Assembly: GCA_000688775.2 (NCBI GenBank) | Contig: CP007628.2 | Span: 744,001-808,000 of the forward strand | From: Streptococcus sp. VT 162 | GTDB lineage: Bacteria; Bacillota; Bacilli; Lactobacillales; Streptococcaceae | Reading direction: 5' to 3' | DNA: 64,000 nt | Part shown: positions 18,389 to 27,242 of the stretch, one piece after another | How positions within the stretch are numbered: the first letter of the stretch is position 1 | Layout: each line of letters begins with the position of its first letter | The notes under the pieces: generated by a model | Told to the model about the DNA's origin: nothing | The model's input: only the letters and a program-made list of their open reading frames with translations | Databases searched by the model: none | Made by a program: the position numbers and the translations under genes

Positions 18389-18747
18389 AGAATTACCTTT
18401 CTACTTATAATTATTTACAGTTATTTTTGAATGAAGAAAAATCAGAATGTTCAAGTTAATATAAACAATCAATGAACATTAAATTTTCTGAATCTTTTAG
18501 GTAGCTCTATTGTATCATAAATGATTTATAAAATATAGCTCAATCATTGAAAATGCGTTTTCTGAAAAGTATACAATTGCTAAGCATCCAAAATCAATAG
18601 AAGCTTATTCGGTTTGAATCAATTAGAATACTTTTCTACTTTGCATATTGTGAATAGCTATAATTTGAAGAATAAAACGATTAATATTCATACTGGTATA
18701 AGAATAGTCGAGTATCTAAATAGTGTACAGTTGATTCTTAGAAAGGA
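18389..18747. other. AT-rich stretch without a gene upstream of the TetR gene
   Basis: No convincing coding sequence. It holds the inverted repeat described separately and a 13/15 match to a CodY box (18482-18496). A remnant of a lost target gene of the TetR regulator is possible but not recognisable. Confidence 0.4.
18446..18480. promoter_or_regulatory. Inverted repeat, candidate TetR operator
   Basis: AATGTTCA (18446-18453) and TGAACATT (18473-18480) are perfect inverted arms, about 60 bp upstream of the TetR gene. The 19-base spacer is wide for one TetR dimer, so it may be two sites. Confidence 0.45.
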
Positions 18748-18777
18748 AATAGTCCAGAACAATTGTTCTGGACTATT
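18748..18777 (-). terminator. Palindromic hairpin downstream of bioY
   Basis: A perfect 30-bp palindrome directly after the bioY stop, with A-T rich flanks. It can form a 13-bp stem with a small AATT loop and probably ends bioY transcription. Confidence 0.7.
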
Positions 18778-18780
18778 CTT

Positions 18781-19317
18781 TTATCTTGAAAAATATGGAA
18801 GACTTTTCAATCGTTCGAGTAGGGGACGACTAATGAAACTAATGGCAATAATCTTACCAAGATCAGGGAGGATAAAGGGAAGGACGCCAACAGCGAGTGC
18901 CTTGTCAAGTGGCATACCAGCAAGGAAGTGGAGGCTGAGAATACCTCCGACAAAGACGAGGGAGTCACCCAAGAGGTTGGCTAGGAAAATGCGAATGTAG
19001 CCACTTTTTTGATGGATGAGATAAGATGTAAGTCCAGCATAGACAAGGTCGAACCAAAGATAGCCTGCACTTGGACCGACTAAAACGTGAAATCCAGCTC
19101 CTCCCCCTGCAAAAACAGGTAAACCAATGGCACCCAGCAAGAGATAGAGAGCTACAGATAGAACAGCTTCTCTGGGTCTAAAAACAGTAGCAATCAGACC
19201 GATCGCAAAGTTTTGCAGGGTGAAAGGTACAGGACCGATAGGGAGACTGATTTGTGCCAATACGGCGATGAGAGCAGCGCCGATAGCAGGAATGGCATAG
19301 ATATGAGCTTTTTTCAA
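18781..19317 (-). CDS. bioY: Biotin transporter substrate-binding subunit BioY
   Basis: BioY is the biotin-binding S component of an ECF transporter. The 178-aa protein has about six membrane helices and the family motifs ISLPIGPVPFTLQNFAI, LYLLLGAIGLPVFAGG and GPSAGYLWF. It starts at TTG 19317, with AGAGG nine bases before. No ECF ATPases are near, so it must share an EcfAAT module encoded elsewhere. Its promoter overlaps a dyad, suggesting repression by biotin status. Confidence 0.92.
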   Translation of the reverse strand: MKKAHIYAIPAIGAALIAVLAQISLPIGPVPFTLQNFAIGLIATVFRPREAVLSVALYLLLGAIGLPVFAGGGAGFHVLVGPSAGYLWFDLVYAGLTSYLIHQKSGYIRIFLANLLGDSLVFVGGILSLHFLAGMPLDKALAVGVLPFILPDLGKIIAISFISRPLLERLKSLPYFSR

Positions 19318-19342
19318 AACTGTTAACCTCTTTTCAAAATTA

Positions 19343-19378
19343 TAGTAACTATTATACTAATTCAGAAACAAAAGTCAA
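19343..19378 (-). promoter_or_regulatory. bioY promoter with overlapping dyad
   Basis: On the minus strand TTGACT (19378-19373) and TATAAT (19356-19351), spacer 16 bp. The dyad TAGTA-N7-TACTA (19343-19359) covers the -10 box. A repressor such as a biotin regulator could bind here; the match to known BirA sites is weak. Confidence 0.65.
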
Positions 19379-19426
19379 CCAATTTTTGAAATCAAGGTAA
19401 CAATTTTGTAACGGCCGATTTTGCAA

Positions 19427-19453
19427 GTAAAAAGAGACCACATGTGGTCTCTT
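19427..19453 (-). terminator. Terminator of gor
   Basis: A perfect 22-bp palindrome (19432-19453) followed on the minus strand by a T-run. Confidence 0.85.
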
Positions 19454-19460
19454 GTGATAA

Positions 19461-20807
19461 TTAGCGCATGGTTACAAATTCTTCTGAGGCAGTTGGGTGG
19501 ATAGCTACTGTAGCATCAAAGTCTGCCTTGGTAGCTCCCATCTTGATGGCAACAGCGAATCCTTGAATCATCTCATCCACTCCGTAACCAAGTCCGTGTA
19601 GGCCAATAACTTTTTCGTCATCACCGGCGGTGATGAGTTTGAAGCGAGACTCTTGACGATGGCTTGTAACGGCTGAGTACATAGATGCAAAGCTTGACTT
19701 GTAGACTTTGATGTTATCTTGGCCGTATTCTTTGATAGCTTGATCCTCGGTTAAACCAACCGTTCCGATTGCTGGGTGGGAGAAGACAACAGTAGGGATA
19801 GTCGTGTAGTCCATCTTGGCATTTGTTTTCCCGTTGAAGAGGCGTTCAGATAAGGTACGTCCTGCCTTGATGGCTACCGGGGTCAGTTCCTTCTCACCAG
19901 TCACATCTCCAAGAGCATAGATGCCATCTACAACTGTATTTTGATACTCATCCACTTGGATAAATCCACGTTGGTTGAGTGTGACGCCAGCCTTTTCTAA
20001 CTCCAGACCGTCTACATTTGGACGGCGACCGGTAGCCCAGATAACTTGGCTGGCAGTGTGACTAGAGCCGTCTTCGAAATGAATGGTAATACCTTGCTCC
20101 GTTTCTTCGAGCTTGACGGGTACCTTATGTGTGTGCAAAGGTAGACCTGTTTTTTCCATTTCATTGACAAGTCCTTCAACGATGTAGCTGTCAAAACCAC
20201 GCAAGGGACGATCACGACGGACAAACAAATCCGTTTTTACTCCTAGCGCGTGGAGAACACCTGCTAATTCAACCGCGATATAACCAGCTCCAAGAATCGC
20301 AACGGAGTCAGGAAGTTGCTCCCAAGCAAAGACATCGTCTGAGCTACCACCGAGTTCAGCTCCAGGAATAGTTGGGATGCTTGGACGAGCGCCAGTCGCA
20401 ATCACGATATGCTTGGCACGAATCAATTCACCATTAACGCTGACGGTATGGGCATCAACAAAATGAGCACGACCTTCAATCAAATCAACCCCGTTGCGCT
20501 TGAAACTTCCATCATAAGATGAGCGAGCACGATCGATGTAGGCTTCACGGTTTTGACGAAGTTTTGCGAAATCAAATTGAACATCTGAACTTGTAAAACC
20601 ATAGTCAGGGCCGTAGTGGTGGAAGCTTTCAGCGATTTGCGCTCCATACCACATGATTTTTTTAGGAACACAGCCGACATTGACGCAGGTTCCACCTAAT
20701 TTTTTCTCTTCGATAACAGCAGCTTTAGCACCGTGTTCGCCAGCTCGGTTCATAGTGGCAATGCCGCCGCTTCCTCCACCGATAGCGATGATATCATATT
20801 CTCTCAT
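19461..20807 (-). CDS. gor: Glutathione-disulfide reductase
   Basis: An FAD enzyme that reduces oxidised glutathione with NADPH; streptococci import glutathione. The protein is 448 aa. The FAD motif [11 protein letters not shown], the redox-active disulfide [13 protein letters not shown], the NADPH motif [13 protein letters not shown] and the C-terminal HPTASEEFV with the catalytic His are all present. ATG 20807 follows AAGGAGTTTTCT; a longer frame begins upstream of the promoter and is not real. Confidence 0.94.
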   Translation of the reverse strand: MREYDIIAIGGGSGGIATMNRAGEHGAKAAVIEEKKLGGTCVNVGCVPKKIMWYGAQIAESFHHYGPDYGFTSSDVQFDFAKLRQNREAYIDRARSSYDGSFKRNGVDLIEGRAHFVDAHTVSVNGELIRAKHIVIATGARPSIPTIPGAELGGSSDDVFAWEQLPDSVAILGAGYIAVELAGVLHALGVKTDLFVRRDRPLRGFDSYIVEGLVNEMEKTGLPLHTHKVPVKLEETEQGITIHFEDGSSHTASQVIWATGRRPNVDGLELEKAGVTLNQRGFIQVDEYQNTVVDGIYALGDVTGEKELTPVAIKAGRTLSERLFNGKTNAKMDYTTIPTVVFSHPAIGTVGLTEDQAIKEYGQDNIKVYKSSFASMYSAVTSHRQESRFKLITAGDDEKVIGLHGLGYGVDEMIQGFAVAIKMGATKADFDATVAIHPTASEEFVTMR

Positions 20808-20836
20808 AGAAAACTCCTTATAGCTTTGATAGTCAT

Positions 20837-20865
20837 ATTCTATCGTTTTTATTTTTTGAATGCAA
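20837..20865 (-). promoter_or_regulatory. Promoter of gor
   Basis: On the minus strand TTGCAT and TAGAAT with a 17-bp spacer. Confidence 0.7.
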
Positions 20866-20898
20866 AAATCTGCTACGATAAAAAAATTATAAAAACGC

Positions 20899-20927
20899 TT
20901 GCCAAATTCAAAAAGATATTGTATTAT
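20899..20927 (+). promoter_or_regulatory. Possible upstream promoter toward the MacAB-like operon
   Basis: TTGCCA (20899-20904) and TATTAT (20922-20927), spacer 17 bp. It would give a transcript about 140 bases longer than the proximal promoter. Confidence 0.4.
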
Positions 20928-20976
20928 ATATCTAGCACAATAATCCAATAAACGAATACCGAACGAAATAATGATC

Positions 20977-21014
20977 CTGAATTGTCATTGTTTCCATCTG
21001 AACTGTCATTGTTT
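20977..21014 (+). repeat. Two direct repeats at the MacAB-like operon promoter
   Basis: CTGAATTGTCATTGTTT (20977-20993) and CTGAACTGTCATTGTTT (20998-21014) agree at 16 of 17 bases and lie exactly 21 bp apart, two DNA turns. The second copy ends in the -35 box. On the other strand the cores read ACAGTTCAG-N12-ACAATTCAG, which resembles the ComE/LytTR binding box. Probably a response-regulator site. Confidence 0.7.
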
Positions 21015-21037
21015 GGTCTCGGTATTTCTGATATAAT
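21009..21037 (+). promoter_or_regulatory. Promoter of the MacAB-like operon
   Basis: TTGTTT (21009-21014) and extended TGA-TATAAT (21032-21037), spacer 17 bp. Confidence 0.75.
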
Positions 21038-21073
21038 GGTTTTTGTAAGGCAAAAGAATAAAGGAGCTTAAAA

Positions 21074-22258
21074 ATGAAAAGAAATAAGAAGGCAAAAAAA
21101 TGGCAATTATACACAGCGATTGGTGTTGCCAGTGCTATTGTTATCGGTGCTGCGGGGATTTTGATTTTTAGACAACCTTCCCAGTCAGCTGTCAAGGAGG
21201 AAACCTCCCATATCGTTACTGCTAAGGAAGGTTCTGTTGCTTCATCGGTTCTCTTGTCAGGTTCGGTTACAGCAAAAAATGAACAATACGTTTATTTTGA
21301 TGCTAGTAAGGGAGATTTAGATGAAATTCTCGTTTCAGTCGGGGACAAGGTCGAAGAAGGGCAAGCGTTGGTCAAATACAGCAGTGCAGATGCTCAAGCT
21401 GCCTATGATGCAGCCGATCGTGCAGTTGCAAAGGCAGACCGTCATATCGAGGAGTTAAACAAGGCTCGTGAAAATGCATCAGCTACACCAGCTTCTCCAC
21501 AGGTTCCAACAGAAGCTGGACTCCCAGAACAAGCGCAAGCAGCGACTTCTTCAGTATCCTCTATCGACTCTCAAATCAGTGATGCCAAGGATAACCGTGC
21601 AGATGCTGTGGCTCAGCTCAACAAGGCTCAAGCACAGCTAGATGCCGCAACTGTCCTCAGTACACTAGAAGGGACTGTAGTTGAAGTTAATCGTAATGTT
21701 TCCAAATCGCCAACAGGTAATAGCCAAGTGGTAGTACATGTCGTAAGTAATGAAAACTTGCAGGTCAAAGGGGAGTTGTCTGAATACAACCTTGCTAACC
21801 TTTCTGTTGGGCAAGAAGTTACCTTTACTTCGAAGGTTTACCAAGATAAGAGCTGGACTGGAAAAATCAGCTATATTTCTGATTATCCTAAAAACAATGG
21901 AGAAGCAGCAAATGCAGCCCTTGGAGGGAATACTGGATCTAAGTACCCTTATACTGTTGATGTGACCAGCGATATCGGTGAGTTGAAACAAGGCTTCTCA
22001 GTCAGTGTGGAAGTCAAAAACAAGAGTAAGGCCATCCTTGTTCCTTTGACAAGTGTCATTACCGAAAATGACAAAAACTATGTCTGGCTAGTAGACGACC
22101 AGAAGAAAGTGAAGAAGGTAGAAGTTACTTTGGGGAATGCGGACGCAGACAACCAAGAAATTACTTCAGGTGTGACAGACGGAGCCAAGGTCATCAGTAT
22201 TCCAACATCTTCCTTGGAAGAAGGAAAAGAGGTGAAGGCTGATGAAGAAACTAATTAG
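21074..22258 (+). CDS. MacA-like efflux adaptor protein
   Basis: A 394-aa membrane-fusion (HlyD/RND adaptor) protein with one N-terminal membrane helix (residues about 12-32). A split lipoyl domain (GDLDEILVSVGDKVEEGQALVKY and TLEGTVVEVNRNVSKS) surrounds a coiled coil rich in Ala and Gln (residues about 108-195), and beta-barrel and membrane-proximal domains follow. It matches the pneumococcal MacA-like protein of the spr0693-0695 system. GGAGCTTAAAA precedes ATG 21074. It overlaps the ATPase gene by 17 bases. Confidence 0.92.
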   Translation: MKRNKKAKKWQLYTAIGVASAIVIGAAGILIFRQPSQSAVKEETSHIVTAKEGSVASSVLLSGSVTAKNEQYVYFDASKGDLDEILVSVGDKVEEGQALVKYSSADAQAAYDAADRAVAKADRHIEELNKARENASATPASPQVPTEAGLPEQAQAATSSVSSIDSQISDAKDNRADAVAQLNKAQAQLDAATVLSTLEGTVVEVNRNVSKSPTGNSQVVVHVVSNENLQVKGELSEYNLANLSVGQEVTFTSKVYQDKSWTGKISYISDYPKNNGEAANAALGGNTGSKYPYTVDVTSDIGELKQGFSVSVEVKNKSKAILVPLTSVITENDKNYVWLVDDQKKVKKVEVTLGNADADNQEITSGVTDGAKVISIPTSSLEEGKEVKADEETN

Positions 22259-22943
22259 TCTAAAAAATATCTGCAGGAGTTATCGAAATGGTGACCAAGA
22301 ACTGCAGGTCCTAAAAAATATTAACTTAGAAGTTCAAGAAGGTGAGTTTGTCGCCATTATGGGACCATCCGGTTCTGGTAAGTCCACTTTGATGAATACC
22401 ATCGGAATGTTGGATACACCAACCAGTGGAGAGTACTACCTTGAAGGGCAAGAAGTTGGAGGTCTTGGAGAGAAACAACTGGCCAAGGTCCGTAACCAGC
22501 AAATCGGCTTTGTCTTTCAGCAGTTCTTTCTCTTGTCTAAGCTCAATGCGCTTCAAAACGTTGAATTGCCCTTGATTTACGCTGGAGTTTCAGCTTCAAA
22601 ACGTCGAAAATTGGCTGAGGAATTTCTGGAAAAGGTTGAGCTAACGGAGCGCAGTCATCATTTGCCTTCTGAGTTATCTGGTGGTCAAAAGCAACGTGTA
22701 GCGATTGCCCGTGCCTTGGTAAATAATCCTTCTATCATCCTAGCAGACGAACCCACAGGAGCCTTGGATACCAAGACGGGAAATCAAATTATGCAGTTGT
22801 TGGTGGAGTTAAACAAGGAAGGGAAAACCATTATCATGGTCACGCATGAGCCTGAGATAGCTGCCTATGCTAAACGCCAGATTGTCATTCGTGATGGGGT
22901 CATCTCATCAGACATTACTCAGGTAGAAAAGGAGGAAAACTAG
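22242..22943 (+). CDS. MacB-type ABC transporter ATPase
   Basis: A 233-aa ATPase that drives the permease encoded next. It has Walker A GPSGSGKST, the family-specific FVFQQFFLLSKLNALQNVELPLIYAG, signature LSGGQKQRVAIARAL, Walker B IILADEPTGALD and the H-loop His in MVTHEPEIA. It belongs to the LolD/MacB subgroup. In Gram-negative MacB this domain is fused to the permease; here it is separate, as usual in Gram-positives. It is coupled to its neighbours by a 17-base overlap upstream and a zero-base junction downstream. Confidence 0.94.
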   Translation: MKKLISLKNICRSYRNGDQELQVLKNINLEVQEGEFVAIMGPSGSGKSTLMNTIGMLDTPTSGEYYLEGQEVGGLGEKQLAKVRNQQIGFVFQQFFLLSKLNALQNVELPLIYAGVSASKRRKLAEEFLEKVELTERSHHLPSELSGGQKQRVAIARALVNNPSIILADEPTGALDTKTGNQIMQLLVELNKEGKTIIMVTHEPEIAAYAKRQIVIRDGVISSDITQVEKEEN

Positions 22944-24203
22944 ATGCAGAATCTGAAATTTGCCTTTTCATCCATCATGGCCCACAAGATGCGTTCCTTC
23001 CTCACCATGATCGGGATTATCATCGGAGTTTCGTCTGTCGTCGTCATCATGGCTCTGGGAGACTCCATGTCTCGTCAGGTCAATAAAAACATGACCAAAT
23101 CTCAGAAGGATATCCATGTCTTTTTCTCTCCTATCAAAAGCAAGGACGGCTCCTTTACGCAGAAACAATCCGCTTTGACTGTCAGTGGGAAAGAAGAGGA
23201 TGTTCATGTTGAACCGCCAAAACCACTGGAGTCTTGGGTCAAGGAGGCTGCCAAACTCAAAGGAGTAGACAGCTACTATGTCACCAACTCGACTAACGTT
23301 ACCCTGTCTTATAAGGATAAGAAGGTTGAACGAGCGACTCTGACAGGCGGGAATAGCACCTACATGAACGCAGTTGAAAATGAAATCGTTGCGGGTAGAA
23401 GTCTAAGACCGCAAGACTACAAGGAATTTGCCAGTGTGATTTTGTTGGATGAAGAATTAGCCAAGAGTTTGTTTGATAGTCCAGAAGCTGCGGTTAATCA
23501 AGTCATCTCTGTCAATGAATTTAGTTACCGTGTGATTGGCGTTTATACAAGCAATGAAGCTAAAACTGCTAAAGCCTTTGGGATTGGTGGTCTTCCAATT
23601 ACGACCAATATCTCTCTCGCAGCCAATTTTAATACTGATGAAATTTCGAACATCGTCTTTCGTGTCAATGATACTAGTCTAACGCAGACCTTGGGTCCAG
23701 AGTTGGCTCGAAAACTGACTGATATTGCAGGTCTTCAACAAGGGGAGTACCAAGTTGCGGACGCAACTGCCGCCTTCCAAGAGGTACAACAACTATTTGG
23801 TTTTATGACCACTGTTATCAGTGCCATCGCAGGAATCTCTCTCTTTGTCGGGGGAACTGGTGTTATGAATATCATGCTGGTTTCGGTGACAGAACGCACG
23901 CGTGAGATTGGTCTGCGGAAGGCTCTCGGAGCTACACGAGCTAATATCTTAGTTCAGTTTTTGATTGAGTCCATGATCTTGACCTTGCTAGGTGGTGTTA
24001 TAGGCCTTGGGATTGCTGCTGGAATGACCATGTTAGCCGGAGTATTGCTTCAAAACATGATTGCAGGGATCGAAGTTGGGGTTTCCCTCCCAATTGCTCT
24101 CTTTAGCTTGGCTGTATCAGCCAGCGTTGGTATGATATTTGGAGTCTTGCCAGCCAATAAAGCCTCTAAGCTTGATCCAATTGAAGCCCTTCGCTATGAG
24201 TAA
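22944..24203 (+). CDS. MacB-type ABC transporter permease
   Basis: A 419-aa FtsX/MacB-type permease with the usual one plus three membrane helices: an N-terminal helix (MRSFLTMIGIIIGVSSVVVIM), a large extracellular domain (residues about 45-270) and three C-terminal helices including the TERTREIGLRKALGATRANI coupling motif. GGAGGAAAACTAG precedes ATG 22944. With the two genes before it, it forms a tripartite export or mechanotransmission system. The pneumococcal counterpart is linked to resistance to antimicrobial peptides. Confidence 0.93.
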   Translation: MQNLKFAFSSIMAHKMRSFLTMIGIIIGVSSVVVIMALGDSMSRQVNKNMTKSQKDIHVFFSPIKSKDGSFTQKQSALTVSGKEEDVHVEPPKPLESWVKEAAKLKGVDSYYVTNSTNVTLSYKDKKVERATLTGGNSTYMNAVENEIVAGRSLRPQDYKEFASVILLDEELAKSLFDSPEAAVNQVISVNEFSYRVIGVYTSNEAKTAKAFGIGGLPITTNISLAANFNTDEISNIVFRVNDTSLTQTLGPELARKLTDIAGLQQGEYQVADATAAFQEVQQLFGFMTTVISAIAGISLFVGGTGVMNIMLVSVTERTREIGLRKALGATRANILVQFLIESMILTLLGGVIGLGIAAGMTMLAGVLLQNMIAGIEVGVSLPIALFSLAVSASVGMIFGVLPANKASKLDPIEALRYE

Positions 24204-24216
24204 GACATAGAACAGA

Positions 24217-24251
24217 AAAAACAAGATGGATATTTGTCTGTCTTGTTTTTG
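24217..24251 (+). terminator. Terminator of the MacAB-like operon
   Basis: AAAAACAAGA (24217-24226) pairs with TCTTGTTTTT (24241-24250) around a 14-base loop. Confidence 0.75.
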
Positions 24252-24284
24252 TATGGAATTTCCTATCGAAAATCACCGAAAATA

Positions 24285-24293
24285 TGATATAAT
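24285..24293 (+). promoter_or_regulatory. Extended -10 promoter of metG
   Basis: TGA-TATAAT at 24285-24293; no clear -35 box. Confidence 0.65.
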
Positions 24294-24338
24294 GAAGTGT
24301 TAGAAAAACAGGTTTCATTTGCCTGGAAAGGAAAAATT

Positions 24339-26336
24339 ATGTCTGAAAAGAATTTTTATATTACAACACCGATTTACTATCCATCTGGTAAACTTCATAT
24401 CGGTTCTGCCTACACAACCATCGCTTGTGATGTCCTAGCTCGCTACAAACGCCTCATGGGCTACGATGTCTTTTATCTGACTGGTCTTGATGAGCATGGT
24501 CAAAAGATTCAACAAAAAGCAGAAGAAGCTGGGATTACACCTCAAGCTTATGTTGATGGGATGGCGGTTGGAGTCAAAGAACTTTGGAAATTATTAGATA
24601 TCTCATATGATAAATTTATCCGTACAACTGATGACTACCATGAAAAAGTAGTCGCACAAGTCTTTGAACGCTTGCTTGCTCAAGATGACATCTACTTGGG
24701 TGAATACTCTGGTTGGTATTCAGTTTCAGATGAGGAATTCTTTACAGAAAGTCAACTTGCAGAAGTTTTTCGTGACGAAGCTGGAAATGTGACTGGTGGT
24801 ATTGCTCCATCTGGTCACGAAGTAGAGTGGGTTTCAGAAGAGTCTTATTTCCTTCGCCTCAGCAAATACCAAGATTGTTTGGTAGAATTTTTCAAATCGC
24901 ACCCTGACTTCATCACTCCAGATGGTCGTCTTAATGAAATGTTGCGTAACTTCATCGAGCCAGGTTTGGAAGACTTAGCGGTTTCTCGTACAACCTTTAC
25001 CTGGGGTGTGCCAGTCCCTTCCAATCCAAAACACGTTGTCTACGTTTGGATTGATGCCCTTCTTAACTATGCGACTGCTCTTGGTTACGGTCAAGAGGAT
25101 CATGCTAACTATGATAAATTCTGGAATGGAACAGTCTTCCACATGGTCGGAAAAGACATTCTTCGTTTCCACTCCATCTACTGGCCAATCCTTCTCATGA
25201 TGTTGGATATGAAATTGCCTGACCGCTTGATTGCCCACGGTTGGTTCGTCATGAAAGACGGCAAGATGTCTAAGTCTAAAGGGAATGTCGTTTACCCTGA
25301 AATGTTGGTAGAGCGTTATGGACTGGATCCACTTCGTTACTACCTCATGCGTAGCCTTCCAGTCGGTTCAGATGGAACCTTCACTCCAGAAGACTATGTC
25401 GGCCGTATCAACTATGAATTGGCCAATGACCTTGGAAACCTCCTTAACCGTACGGTTTCTATGATTAACAAGTATTTTGATGGGCAAATCCCTGCCTATG
25501 TAGAGGGTGTAACAGAGTTTGATAATGCTCTTGCTGAGGTTGCAGAACAATCAATCGCAGGCTACCATACACACATGGAAGCCGTTGATTACCCACGTGC
25601 CCTTGAAGCAGTCTGGACCCTTATCTCTCGCACTAACAAATACATCGATGAGACAGCCCCATGGGTCTTGGCTAAGGATGAAGAGCACCGTGACCAATTG
25701 GCAAGTGTCATGAGCCACTTGGCAGCCAGCCTTCGTGTCGTAGCTCACATGATTGAGCCATTTATGATGGGAACTAGTCGCGCTGTATTGGCACAACTTG
25801 GTCTAGCAGAAGTTTCTAGCCTAGAAAACTTGAGCTTGGCAGATTTCCCTGCAGGTGTGACTGTTGTTGCCAAAGGAACACCAATCTTCCCACGTCTCGA
25901 CATGGAAGAAGAGATTGCCTATATCAAGGAACAAATGGAAGGCAACAAACCAGCCGTCGAAAAAGAATGGAATCCAGATGAAGTTGAACTCAAACTCAAC
26001 AAGGATGAAATCAAGTTTGAAGACTTTGATAAGGTCGAGATCCGTGTCGCAGAAGTCAAAGAAGTGTCTAAAGTTGAAGGTTCTGACAAGTTGCTTCAAT
26101 TCCGACTAGATGCTGGTGATGGTCAAGACCGTCAAATCCTCTCAGGAATTGCAAAATACTACCCAAACGAACAAGAATTGGTCGGCAAGAAAGTCCAAAT
26201 CGTTGCCAACCTCAAACCACGCAAGATGATGAAAAAATATGTCAGTCAAGGAATGATCCTCTCAGCTGAACATGATGGCAAATTAACCCTTCTAACAGTT
26301 GATCCAGCTGTACCAAACGGAAGTGTGATTGGGTAA
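24339..26336 (+). CDS. metG: Methionine--tRNA ligase
   Basis: Charges tRNA-Met for initiation and elongation. The protein is 665 aa. The class I signatures are HIGS in [11 protein letters not shown] and KMSKS in [10 protein letters not shown]. The C-terminal 110 residues are the tRNA-binding EMAP/Trbp111 dimerisation domain ([35 protein letters not shown]). I chose ATG 24339 after GGAAAGGAAAAAT; a longer frame begins at the promoter. No T-box or SAM riboswitch is seen in the leader. Confidence 0.97.
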   Translation: MSEKNFYITTPIYYPSGKLHIGSAYTTIACDVLARYKRLMGYDVFYLTGLDEHGQKIQQKAEEAGITPQAYVDGMAVGVKELWKLLDISYDKFIRTTDDYHEKVVAQVFERLLAQDDIYLGEYSGWYSVSDEEFFTESQLAEVFRDEAGNVTGGIAPSGHEVEWVSEESYFLRLSKYQDCLVEFFKSHPDFITPDGRLNEMLRNFIEPGLEDLAVSRTTFTWGVPVPSNPKHVVYVWIDALLNYATALGYGQEDHANYDKFWNGTVFHMVGKDILRFHSIYWPILLMMLDMKLPDRLIAHGWFVMKDGKMSKSKGNVVYPEMLVERYGLDPLRYYLMRSLPVGSDGTFTPEDYVGRINYELANDLGNLLNRTVSMINKYFDGQIPAYVEGVTEFDNALAEVAEQSIAGYHTHMEAVDYPRALEAVWTLISRTNKYIDETAPWVLAKDEEHRDQLASVMSHLAASLRVVAHMIEPFMMGTSRAVLAQLGLAEVSSLENLSLADFPAGVTVVAKGTPIFPRLDMEEEIAYIKEQMEGNKPAVEKEWNPDEVELKLNKDEIKFEDFDKVEIRVAEVKEVSKVEGSDKLLQFRLDAGDGQDRQILSGIAKYYPNEQELVGKKVQIVANLKPRKMMKKYVSQGMILSAEHDGKLTLLTVDPAVPNGSVIG

Positions 26337-26341
26337 TAGCA

Positions 26342-26370
26342 AAAAACCAACGTTATACACGTTGGTTTTT
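26342..26370. terminator. Bidirectional terminator metG / kinase gene
   Basis: AAAAACCAACG (26342-26352) pairs with CGTTGGTTTTT (26360-26370). The stop codon of the convergent gene is in the loop. Confidence 0.9.
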
Positions 26371-26886
26371 CTTGTTATGCGCGAGATTTTCTAAGAAGTA
26401 ATCCATCTCCTTTTGCGACCGGAGGACAATTACTTTCTCAGGGTAGGTTTCTTGAACCCGTTGATAGCGTTCTTTAGCATGTTTTGTCCGCCCATCCCAG
26501 AGAATCCATCGGATAAAATCCCAGTCAAAGCGTTCAGGACAGCCTGCTGCCATACTTTCTCTGACTTTACCTCGGTATGTGAGATACCGTTTAAAGGCTC
26601 GAAAGAGACAAGTCCATGGGGAAAAGTTGAGAAAGATGATTTGGTCAGCTTCCAGCATTCTTTCTTCATAGCAACACCAAGAGTAGTTGCCGTCGATGAC
26701 CCAAGCTTCGTGCTTTGTGAGAAAGTTTTTCATCTCGTCCAGCATCCATTCGCGGTCACTGTCTTGCCAACCAGGTTGAAATTGGAGTGTGTCCATATGC
26801 AGTTTGGGGATGGAGTAGTAGTTTGACAACTTTTCAGCTAGAGTTGACTTGCCGGCTCCAGAATATCCTATGATTGCGATTTTCAT
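26353..26886 (-). CDS. P-loop kinase, FlaR-type topology-modulation-like
   Basis: A 177-aa P-loop NTPase with Walker A GYSGAGKST at residues 7-15, a following acceptor-type motif PKLHMDTLQFQPGW, and VIDGNYSWCCYEERM. It resembles small adenylate-kinase-like proteins annotated as DNA topology modulation protein FlaR; that name has little experimental support. AAAAGGTAGAAA precedes ATG 26886. It runs in the same direction as rpsT but is separated from it by a terminator. Confidence 0.8.
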   Translation of the reverse strand: MKIAIIGYSGAGKSTLAEKLSNYYSIPKLHMDTLQFQPGWQDSDREWMLDEMKNFLTKHEAWVIDGNYSWCCYEERMLEADQIIFLNFSPWTCLFRAFKRYLTYRGKVRESMAAGCPERFDWDFIRWILWDGRTKHAKERYQRVQETYPEKVIVLRSQKEMDYFLENLAHNKKNQRV

Positions 26887-26911
26887 TTTCTACCTTTTCT
26901 GATTAGAGGAC

Positions 26912-26938
26912 AAAAAAACAGCCTCTATGGACTGTTTC
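26912..26938 (-). terminator. Terminator of rpsT
   Basis: On the minus strand an AAACAG...CTGTTT stem with one bulge, then seven T, just after the rpsT stop. Confidence 0.8.
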
Positions 26939-27175
26939 TTATTTAGCAAGTTTAGCTGAAAGACGAGCTTTGTCGCGGCTTGCTTTGTTTTTATGAATCA
27001 AACCTTTAGTTTCTGCTTTGTCGATAGCTGAGCTAGCAGCACGGAAAAGTTCTTCAGAAGGGTTTGCTTCGAAAGCTTTGATAGCAGTACGCATAGCTGA
27101 TTTTTGAGCTGAGTTTTTTTCGTTTTGTTTAACGTTCAATTCAGCGCGTTTGATAGCTGATTTAATGTTTGCCAA
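26939..27175 (-). CDS. rpsT: 30S ribosomal protein S20
   Basis: S20 binds the 5' and 3' minor domains of 16S rRNA. The protein is 78 aa and all-helical ([20 protein letters not shown] ... [17 protein letters not shown]). The start is TTG 27175, seven bases after GGAGGT. An ATG at 27190 overlaps that ribosome binding site and would add five residues absent from other S20 proteins. Non-ATG starts are common for rpsT and may limit its translation. Confidence 0.96.
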
Positions 27176-27206
27176 TGTTCTTACCTCCATATTTACTAAC
27201 TATACC

Positions 27207-27235
27207 ATTATATATGAAAACTTAGGTTTTGACAA
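27207..27235 (-). promoter_or_regulatory. Promoter of rpsT
   Basis: On the minus strand TTGTCA and TATAAT with a 17-bp spacer. It lies between coaA and rpsT. Confidence 0.85.
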
Positions 27236-27242
27236 GGGGAAA

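Noticed and set aside
18614..19000. 128-codon frame on the plus strand
   Set aside because: Runs through the terminator palindrome and antisense into bioY, has no ribosome binding site and no recognisable motif.
20949..20961. Second sigma-X box (AACGAATA) before the MacAB-like operon
   Set aside because: One mismatch at the first base and no promoter-like placement relative to either gene.
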